A stretch of DNA of 7,319 bases from Promethearchaeota archaeon (GTDB lineage Archaea > Asgardarchaeota > Lokiarchaeia > Sigyniarchaeales > SOKP01): contig DXJM01000125.1 of assembly GCA_019057355.1 (NCBI GenBank), positions 1 to 7,319 on the forward strand, given 5' to 3'. The stretch's first letter is position 1. The number at the start of each line of letters is the position of its first letter. The position numbers were made by a program, and so were the translations under genes. The notes beneath the pieces were generated by a model, which was not told where the DNA came from, did no database searches, and was given only the letters and a program-made list of their open reading frames with translations. Shown here in pieces: positions 1 to 5,344 of this stretch.

Positions 1-1
1 T

Positions 2-247
2 ATTGTATTAAGTACACTTACAGACAAAGGGAGGAAGACGGTCAAAGAGAACCCGGAAAGGATTCTTGAAGTGAACAATGAGCTCGAAAAGATGGGAATC
101 AAGGTTAAGGAACAGTATGCAGTCCTCGGGCCCTATGATTTTGTAAATATTATTATATTCGAAAAAGTGGAACATAAAAATATAATCTATTATTCCATTA
201 GGGGTTTAAATTTGCTAAACCCAGAAATTGAAGTTTTTTTTCGCTAG
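2..247 (+). pseudogene. Truncated GYD-domain protein, 5' partial and missing its native C-terminus
   Basis: The frame is open from the window edge and ends at TAG 245-247, giving 81 residues. Residues 1-50 (starting IVLSTLTDKGRKTVKENPER and reaching EQYAVLGPYDFVNI) match the first half of the small GYD-domain family, a stand-alone alpha/beta-barrel-like protein of about 95 residues with unknown biochemical role. After residue 50 the family pattern (acidic turn, helix, closing strand) is lost. The remaining 31 residues are low-complexity translation of AT-rich DNA, and from base 198 they simply read antisense through the end of the neighbouring AOR gene. Base composition changes at the same point: bases 1-140 are about 43% G+C with codons such as CTC, GTC, CCG and GGG, while bases 141-200 are about 17%. 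I infer a truncated gene joined to unrelated flank, either by natural recombination or by an assembly join. The product is unlikely to fold as a normal GYD protein. Confidence 0.65.
162..180 (-). terminator. Possible oligo-U terminator of the AOR gene
   Basis: Read on the minus strand just after the AOR stop codon, this stretch holds two runs of five T (complements of A-runs at 176-180 and 162-166). Archaeal transcription can end at such tracts without a hairpin. No convincing stem precedes them, so this is suggestive only. Confidence 0.3.
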
Positions 248-2036
248 GATATCCCGTTTTTAAATCAAATCCCCTGTATTCATAATAATATTTTTTTAGT
301 TTATCAAAATCTGGCGTTTTTCCTTCTGCTTCCCCTTCATTTTTAGGATCTAGTAATATTTGGGGAATTCGATCATCATCAGGGGATATATCCATTTTAA
401 GATTAAACAACCTTTTTATCAAGTAATTTCTTTCTGCGATTAATTTCAGCTGTTCTATATTACATTCAATGCCTAAACCAAATTTTACCAAATCAGCTAT
501 CATGGGTAGAGGGGGATTTGCAAAAACACATAATATTAAAGAATTTGAAAGGGCTCTTAAATTTTGACCTAGTGCACTGTTTTTCGCCATTTCTTCATCA
601 TCCTTGAATTTATCTATTAAACTTATCCCGATATCTTCTACGGGAAGTCCTTGCAAAATGTTATACATGTCACAGGAATTATGGCAAGGCCCCCTTGGAG
701 TTGCTAAACCATAAGCAACAGCCATTCCATAACATGACCTTAAATCGTGATAAGGGACTTCCATGCCATAAACAGTTGCTATTCTTTCTCTTGAAACATT
801 GTATTTTTTTCCAATCGCATCTGATCCTTCCGCTAATATATCCCCTATTCCGTCTCTCTTGGCTATTTTTTCAATCATTTCAAGCATTGGTATATGATCT
901 CCCCAATTAGGTTCAAGACCATCAATATCCTCTGATCTTAGTATTCCTTCGTTATAAAGATAATATATAAGAGCAATCGTGCTACTTCCACTAATTGTAT
1001 CAAAACCTAAGTCATTGCACAAAATATTCGCCTTAACTATCGATTCAAGATTATCATTTAATATCATTGACCCAAATCCTGCAATAGTTTCATATTCTGG
1101 GGCAGCAACTTCTCCATCTGTCTTATATATTCCTTCTTTTATTTCAGCTTTTTTAGCACATCCAATAGGACATGCATAACAAGGATAATTTCGTGTAAAT
1201 ATTTTTTCTGATGCTGTAGCTCCGGAAATATTGTATGAATCTTGCCATGTTGCTTGAGTCCAATATTTAATGGGTAATTCTCCTATAAAATTATACATAT
1301 CTACTGCGGCTGCTGTCCCTAAACTCCCAAACATCATTGTTAAAAAGGCTTCTTTAAGAAATTCTTGAACGTTTTTGGCTATTTCTTTAAACCTTTCGGG
1401 TTCTGCAGCATCATAACCTTTTTTTGTTCCCTTGACCACGATGGCTTTAAGGTTTTTAGATCCCATTACCGCACCCATACCAGTTCTTCCTAAATTTTTT
1501 TCTTCTGAAGCAATAGAAGCATATTTTACTAATTTTTCTCCAGCAGGACCTATACATGACACTCTTGCTAAATTTCCCATTTTTTCTTTGAGAATTTTTG
1601 CAGTTTCTAACGTTCCTTTGCCCCATAGCTTGGTAGCGTCTAAAATTTCAACATCATTATCTTCTATCTTGATATATACAGGTTTTTTAGCAGATCCTTT
1701 TATTACAATCCCTTCATACCCTGCCTTTCTTAACTCTGGACCAAAAAATCCACCACAATTAGATTCACCCCATATTCCTGTATAAGGTGATTTCGAGCAG
1801 ACCACGAACCTACCACTTGTAGCCAGAGAAGATCCACAAAAAATACCTGTCATGAACATCAATATATTTTCGGCAGAAAGAGGATCTGTCGTCTTATCCA
1901 ATAAACTAAATAAGTAACGACAAGCATAACCAGAACCCCCTAAAAAATTTTTAATATAATTTTCATTCAATGGTTCTGTTGCAACTTCACCTGAGGAAAG
2001 ATCGATTTTTAGCAGTTTTCCTTTTAAAAAGTTCAT
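198..2036 (-). CDS. Aldehyde ferredoxin oxidoreductase family protein (tungsten/molybdopterin enzyme)
   Basis: This 612-residue protein has the usual AOR length and all three family domains. AORs oxidise aldehydes to carboxylic acids (or the reverse) in the cytoplasm, passing electrons to ferredoxin through a tungsto-bispterin cofactor and one 4Fe-4S cluster. The N-terminal domain starts MNFLKGKLLKIDLSSGEV, with a cofactor-binding stretch at about 76-114 (GRFVVCSKSPYTGIWGESN, GGFFGPELRKAGYEGIVIKG) and GRTGMGAVMGSKNLKAIVVKG at 183-203. The cluster ligands are C286, C289 and C293 (CYACPIGC) plus C503. E316 in PEYET and H452 in GPCHNSC match the conserved active-site acid and histidine. The two pterin motifs DxxGL(C/D) read NDLGFD (341-346) and NSLILC (498-503), both with Asn in place of Asp. 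A GAGG at 2049-2052 lies 12 nt before the ATG. No partner ferredoxin or MoaD-like subunit gene is adjacent, so the substrate cannot be named. It faces the SCP2-like gene across a shared promoter region. Confidence 0.95.
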   Translation of the reverse strand: MNFLKGKLLKIDLSSGEVATEPLNENYIKNFLGGSGYACRYLFSLLDKTTDPLSAENILMFMTGIFCGSSLATSGRFVVCSKSPYTGIWGESNCGGFFGPELRKAGYEGIVIKGSAKKPVYIKIEDNDVEILDATKLWGKGTLETAKILKEKMGNLARVSCIGPAGEKLVKYASIASEEKNLGRTGMGAVMGSKNLKAIVVKGTKKGYDAAEPERFKEIAKNVQEFLKEAFLTMMFGSLGTAAAVDMYNFIGELPIKYWTQATWQDSYNISGATASEKIFTRNYPCYACPIGCAKKAEIKEGIYKTDGEVAAPEYETIAGFGSMILNDNLESIVKANILCNDLGFDTISGSSTIALIYYLYNEGILRSEDIDGLEPNWGDHIPMLEMIEKIAKRDGIGDILAEGSDAIGKKYNVSRERIATVYGMEVPYHDLRSCYGMAVAYGLATPRGPCHNSCDMYNILQGLPVEDIGISLIDKFKDDEEMAKNSALGQNLRALSNSLILCVFANPPLPMIADLVKFGLGIECNIEQLKLIAERNYLIKRLFNLKMDISPDDDRIPQILLDPKNEGEAEGKTPDFDKLKKYYYEYRGFDLKTGYPSEKKLQFLGLANLNP

Positions 2037-2098
2037 TTATTATCATATCCTCGTAATTTTCATTAATTTTACTAATTAAGATATTACCAAGTTAAAAA

Positions 2099-2106
2099 TT
2101 TATATA
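2099..2106. promoter_or_regulatory. Shared TATA-like element between divergent AOR and SCP2-like genes
   Basis: TTTATATA lies inside a longer alternating AT run (2099-2109) that also reads TATATAAA-like on the other strand. Placing the start point about 26 nt away gives about 2130 for the plus-strand gene (leader of about 50 nt) and about 2078 for AOR (leader of about 40 nt). Both leaders would contain the observed ribosome-binding sites. Start-site data would be needed to show whether one TATA box serves both directions. Confidence 0.45.
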
Positions 2107-2168
2107 TATCCATTTCTTAAATGAATGTTATAGAAAAATGTAACTTATTAAAGAAAAGTAAAAAAAGA

Positions 2169-2173
2169 GTGAT
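2169..2173 (+). promoter_or_regulatory. Ribosome binding site of the SCP2-like gene (GTGAT)
   Basis: GTGAT pairs with the AUCAC part of the archaeal 16S 3' end (complement AGGAGGUGAUCC) and sits 4 nt before ATG 2178. It supports 2178 over the in-frame upstream ATG at 2121. Confidence 0.5.
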
Positions 2174-2177
2174 ATTA

Positions 2178-2642
2178 ATGGTAAAAGTAGGCACACAAGA
2201 ATGGCTTGACGCATATCGTGAAGCATTGAATAATAATAAATTATATAAAGAAGCAGCTGGACCTAAAGGATTCCCTCCTAATGGGTGGGAAGGTGATTTT
2301 GTTTTTGTTATTGAACCTAGTGGTCCACTTGAGAATGCAATATATGAATATATAGGTCTTTACCATGGAGAGTGCACCGATGCTAAATTAGTCAATGAAG
2401 AGGATTTTGTTTTTGTAAAATCAGGTGAAAAAGCCCCTGAAGGAAAACTTGCTGTAGAATTTATTTATTCTGCTAAATATGATAATTGGGTTCCTATTCT
2501 AAAAAATGAGCTAGATGGCACAAAAGCTCTTTTAATGCGCAAAGCAACCCTTAAAGGAGATATGGCAAAAGTTATGAGAGCCACGAAAGCAGCTCAAGAG
2601 CTAACAAAAACAGCGGCAAGTTTGGATACTGAATTTCTCTAA
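2178..2642 (+). CDS. SCP2 sterol-binding-domain-like protein
   Basis: This is a 154-residue soluble protein with no signal peptide or membrane segment. Its C-terminal half has the look of the SCP2 fold. A strand-rich segment (GKLAVEFIYSAKYDNWVPIL, about 89-108) is followed by KALLMRKATLKGDMAKVMRA (116-135) and a final helix KAAQELTKTAASLDTEF, where the phrase 'LKGDMxKVMxxxKAAQEL' is typical of archaeal SCP2-like proteins. SCP2 proteins form a hydrophobic tunnel that binds lipids or fatty acyl-CoAs. In archaea the ligand is unknown, so a carrier or sensor role is inferred. I chose ATG 2178 over the in-frame ATG 2121. The upstream 19 residues are Lys-rich and unlike the family, the predicted transcription start (about 2130) lies after 2121, and GTGAT precedes 2178 at the right spacing. 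It is divergent from AOR and convergent with purA. Confidence 0.75.
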   Translation: MVKVGTQEWLDAYREALNNNKLYKEAAGPKGFPPNGWEGDFVFVIEPSGPLENAIYEYIGLYHGECTDAKLVNEEDFVFVKSGEKAPEGKLAVEFIYSAKYDNWVPILKNELDGTKALLMRKATLKGDMAKVMRATKAAQELTKTAASLDTEFL

Positions 2643-2665
2643 ACCCATAGGTAAAGCTATTATAA

Positions 2666-2679
2666 CTTTTTAGTTCTTT
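2666..2679 (+). terminator. Possible oligo-T terminator after the SCP2-like gene
   Basis: T5 (2666-2670) and T4 (2676-2679) tracts lie 24 nt after the stop codon, in the short gap between convergent genes. A 4-bp stem (AAAG 2652-2655 with CTTT 2665-2668) is too weak to count on its own. Confidence 0.3.
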
Positions 2680-2710
2680 TATGAAATTAAAGATTGAAGT
2701 TCCAAAATCA

Positions 2711-4048
2711 TTACTTAAAAAACCTACTTTTAAGCTCAATTGTTTCTTTTCTGTCTGGTCCAATAGATATCATCGCTATATCTGTTTTCAATTCCTCACT
2801 TATTGCTGTTATATAAGTTTTCATTGTATCTGGTAAGGCATCATATCCATCTATAGCAATTTCAGACCATTCCTCCCTGGTTCGAATTTTCCATCCTTTA
2901 AATGTCTTGTAAATTGGTTTGCACTCATCAATTATCTCTGGTTGAATCGGCCAGCTTTCCAATGGTAAGCCATCTAATTCATATCCAATGCATATTTTAA
3001 GCGGTTCGATTCCTTCTAATGCATCTATAAGGGTAATTATCGAATAATCAACACCATTGATCATAATACTGTATTTAATATTAAAAAGATCGAGCCAACC
3101 CACCCTCCTTGGTCTTCCAGTTGTTGTTCCATATTCATGGCCTTGCTCTCTAATTTGTTCAGCTATGTAACCATCAAGTTCTGTTGGGAATTTTCCTCCA
3201 CCAACTCTTGACGTGTATGCTTTAATTATTCCTATGATTTTTCCGATTTTTTTTGGAGCAACTCCGGTTCCCGCACATATTCCTAAGGCACTTGCATTGG
3301 ATGATGTTCCGTACGGATAAAGTCCATGATCAATCCCGAGAAGCGTTGCTTGTGCCCCTTCAAAAATAACCTTTTTCCCGGAATCGATTTGCTTATTTAG
3401 ATAAAAAGCTGTATCAATAACATAAGGTTTTAGTTTTTCACCATAATCTTTGTATTCATTATAGATATCTTCCAAATTGCAAGTCCAACTTGGATCAAAG
3501 ACGTTTATTATTTTTTTTTTAATCTCATAGAGCTTGGCTAATTTTTCATAGAAAATCTCTGGATTTATCAAATCATAAATTCTTATTCCCCAACGAGCCG
3601 CTTTATCAGCATATGCTGGTCCGATACCTCTTTTTGTTGTTCCTGCTGCATACTTCCCTTTATACTCTTCTTCTAATCCATCTAAGATTTTATGAAAAGG
3701 TAAAATGACATGAGCTGTAGAGCTTAACTTTAAATTAAGTTTTTTACCATTTATATAAATAACGTTAATTTCATCAAGTAGGACTTTTGGATCAACAACT
3801 ATGCCATTTGAGATTATTACTTCTTTTTCTAAAAGAGCTCCTGATGGCATTATATGAAATTTATATTTATTGTTATCTACAACGACCGTATGACCCGCAT
3901 TATTTCCTCCTTGATATCTTACAACAATATCTGCCTTTTGAGCTAAATAATCGACAATTTTTCCCTTGCCTTCATTTAAAGTACTGGTTGGAAGTCAACC
4001 ATTATCTCCCCAACTTAGCCCAATCACAGCAATGGTATTTTTCCTCAT
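2711..4048 (-). CDS. purA: Adenylosuccinate synthetase, frame interrupted by a 30-nt stop-containing insertion
   Basis: PurA joins IMP and aspartate using GTP to make adenylosuccinate, the committed step from IMP to AMP. The visible motifs cover the whole family. The N-terminus reads MRKNTIAVIGLSWGD, then an insertion, then EGKGKIVDYLAQ and GGNNAGHTV, with the catalytic His. These are followed by GTTKRGIGPAYADKAAR, FEGAQATLLGIDHG, GTSSNASALGICAGTGVAP, RVGGGKFPTEL, GHEYGTTTGRPRRVGWLDL and ISIGPDRKETI. Removing the insertion gives 435 residues, the normal size of the long bacterial-type enzyme (about 430). As written, translation from ATG 4048 stops at codon 18 (TGA, 3997-3995), between WGD and EGKGK of the catalytic loop. 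An internal ATG at 3850 would give a 379-residue protein lacking the loop and the catalytic His, so it should be inactive. Nothing else is broken: no other stop or frameshift lies in about 1.3 kb. No Shine-Dalgarno precedes ATG 4048, and a leaderless mRNA is possible. Confidence 0.9.
3974..4003 (-). other. 30-nt in-frame insertion with TGA and hairpin in the purA catalytic loop
   Basis: On the coding strand GAT (Asp) is followed by ten extra codons, AAT GGT TGA CTT CCA ACC and then AGT ACT TTA AAT, before GAA GGC AAG resumes the conserved EGKGK. The length is a multiple of three and the flanking frame is unchanged. The left edge is ambiguous by 2 nt because AT occurs at both ends. A perfect 6-bp stem with a 5-nt loop (TGGTTG ACTTC CAACCA, window 4001-3985) fills most of it, and the stop codon spans the loop-stem border. 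I recognise no mobile-element or intron signature. Confidence 0.85.
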
Positions 4049-4264
4049 AATATTTTCGACATTATTCTTATTTATTGTTCTCCAAAAGAGGTTATTAAAG
4101 AAAAGTTAAAAAATTTATCATACCATTGTAAGAGACTAGTAAAATCACAAAGATTTGTCAGAAATGTATAATTTTTAAAATAAGAAAATCACGTATCAAA
4201 AATGAATTACATTATTATTTTTATAGGTGTTTTTTTTCTAGACACATACAATCATTAGTATTCA
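4049..4264. promoter_or_regulatory. Divergent intergenic region between purA and the GIFT-domain gene
   Basis: This 216-nt gap is about 75-80% A+T and must hold both promoters. On the minus strand AATAAATAAG (4069-4078) is placed so that transcription could begin almost at the purA ATG, fitting a leaderless message. A second candidate, TGATAAATTTTTTAAC, lies at 4105-4120. On the plus strand, TATAATTTTTAAAA (4167-4180) and ATTATTTTTATAGG (around 4213-4226) are possible TATA elements. None is strong enough to choose. No small gene or RNA is evident. Confidence 0.3.
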
Positions 4265-5233
4265 ATGTTGAAAATGCCTCTTTTAAAACAGTCAAAGATA
4301 CTTTTTGACACAGCACATAATGAAATGCTCACTCCGAAAGACGATGACTTCTCAGAATTTACCAATCTAATTAAAACACTTGGATTTACGATAGTAGAGC
4401 AGACTTATGATACAATAAATAAGGATCTCTTGAAAGCGATTGATGTTTTAGTGATTGGAAATCCTATATCGAGTTATTTTTCGAAAATTGAGATTAATAT
4501 AATCGTAGATTTCATACGAGAAGGAGGAAGTCTCTTGGTAATAAGCGAATATGGCTCAGATTTTCTTCAAAAAACGAATTTAAATGATTTATTGGGAACA
4601 AATTTTGGGATTTTTTTTGAAAAGAACATTTTAAAAGGAAATTTTGATGAAAATCAGAATTGTTCGAGTATATTATCTATTCAAAACTTTGAAAATAATA
4701 AAATGACAAATCAATTGAGAGAAATTATTATTGGAGGGACTTGTTCATTTTTGATTAATAAATTAGCTAATCCATTATTGAGTTTAAAGGGAAATAATTT
4801 TTGGACTGAAGAATATGATGCTAATACTGAAAGCTGGATAAGGGAAAAAACGGTTTATAGTCAAAATAATCTAATAATAGCTGCTTACCGAGAATATGGA
4901 AGGGGAAAAATTTTTGCACTTGGGGACATTGACATTTTTACTAATGATATCAATATTGGCATAAATACAAAGGATAATCGCAAGTTTATTACCAATATAT
5001 TTAATTGGTTGGCAGAACCTATCAAGGATTCATCGGTGAGGTTATGGGCACTTGATCAATTAGGATCTTTTCAAAATGATTTGAAAGAAATCAAATTAAA
5101 AATTAACAATTTAATTGAGACTATGACATTTTTAGAAGAAAGAATCAGTTTATTGGAGCACATGAATGAAGTTAAGGAAGAAAACAATGAATTTCCAAAT
5201 AAAAACGTGAACAGAAAATCCCTCACTTTTTAA
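4265..5233 (+). CDS. GIFT-domain (IFT52-like / GATase1-fold) protein with C-terminal coiled coil
   Basis: The 322 residues form two parts. Residues 10-250 look like the GIFT/DUF4350-type Rossmann domain known from eukaryotic IFT52 and from gliding/ABC-accessory proteins. A first strand KILFDTAHNEMLTP is followed by a helix, AIDVLVIGNPISSYFSKIEI (59-78) and the turn VDFIREGGSLLVISEYGSD (81-99). Then come TNLNDLLGTNFGIFF (104-118) and, near the end, GRGKIFALGDIDIFTND (212-228). The strand order, the GG-SLLVI turn, the 'TNxNxLL...FGI' phrase and the GDxDIF motif all fit IFT52. Residues about 256-306 are heptad-like (LGSFQNDLKEIKLKINNLIE and onward to about 306) and should form a coiled coil, so an oligomer or partner-binding protein is likely. 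No enzyme residues are evident; the GATase nucleophile Cys is not recognisable. ATGs at 4265 and 4274 are both possible; neither has a clear Shine-Dalgarno site. It has no signal peptide or membrane helix. Confidence 0.65.
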   Translation: MLKMPLLKQSKILFDTAHNEMLTPKDDDFSEFTNLIKTLGFTIVEQTYDTINKDLLKAIDVLVIGNPISSYFSKIEINIIVDFIREGGSLLVISEYGSDFLQKTNLNDLLGTNFGIFFEKNILKGNFDENQNCSSILSIQNFENNKMTNQLREIIIGGTCSFLINKLANPLLSLKGNNFWTEEYDANTESWIREKTVYSQNNLIIAAYREYGRGKIFALGDIDIFTNDINIGINTKDNRKFITNIFNWLAEPIKDSSVRLWALDQLGSFQNDLKEIKLKINNLIETMTFLEERISLLEHMNEVKEENNEFPNKNVNRKSLTF

Positions 5234-5282
5234 AATTCCCTCCTATTAAATGAAATGAAGAGCTTTTAATATAACCATGTCC

Positions 5283-5298
5283 TTTAATATATAATAAA
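5283..5298 (+). promoter_or_regulatory. TATA-like promoter of the hydroxybutyryl-CoA dehydratase gene
   Basis: TTTAATATATAATAAA is centred about 55 nt before the GTG start, which predicts transcription from about 5316 and a leader of about 30 nt carrying the GTGAT site. A second copy of TTTAATATA at 5265-5273 lies 18 nt upstream. Confidence 0.45.
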
Positions 5299-5334
5299 TC
5301 TATATTTTACTCTATTAAAAGAATATTTACTTAA

Positions 5335-5339
5335 GTGAT
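5335..5339 (+). promoter_or_regulatory. Ribosome binding site (GTGAT) that fixes the GTG start at 5345
   Basis: GTGAT sits 5 nt before GTG 5345, the same element and spacing class as before the SCP2-like gene. It supports the non-ATG start, which also gives the N-terminus expected for the family. Confidence 0.55.
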
Positions 5340-5344
5340 TTAAC

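Noticed and set aside
695..1785. Open plus-strand frames at 695-910, 979-1179 and 1432-1785
   Set aside because: They lie antisense to well-conserved AOR coding sequence, have no ribosome-binding site and show no protein-like pattern.
2121..2177. Upstream in-frame ATG giving the SCP2-like protein 19 more residues
   Set aside because: It lies at or before the predicted transcription start, lacks a ribosome-binding site, and the extra Lys-rich residues do not fit the family.
2572..2763. Minus-strand frame of 63 codons across the SCP2-like and purA 3' ends
   Set aside because: It overlaps both real genes and has no family-like sequence; it is a by-product of the convergent arrangement.
3511..3520. 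Run of ten T (ten A on the coding strand) inside purA as a frameshift site
   Set aside because: The frame is continuous on both sides and the protein matches the family through this point (IKKKIIN), so no shift is needed.
3995..3997. TGA in purA read as selenocysteine
   Set aside because: PurA is not a redox enzyme, and a ten-residue insert in the catalytic loop would still be present.
3974..4003. purA insertion as a bulge-helix-bulge archaeal intron
   Set aside because: The inner stem is present, but I could not draw the 4-bp central helix with two 3-nt bulges at the insertion edges. An intron processed another way remains open.
3787..4050. Plus-strand frame of 87 codons opposite the purA 5' end
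   Set aside because: It is antisense to the conserved PurA N-terminus. It runs through the insertion without a stop only by chance.
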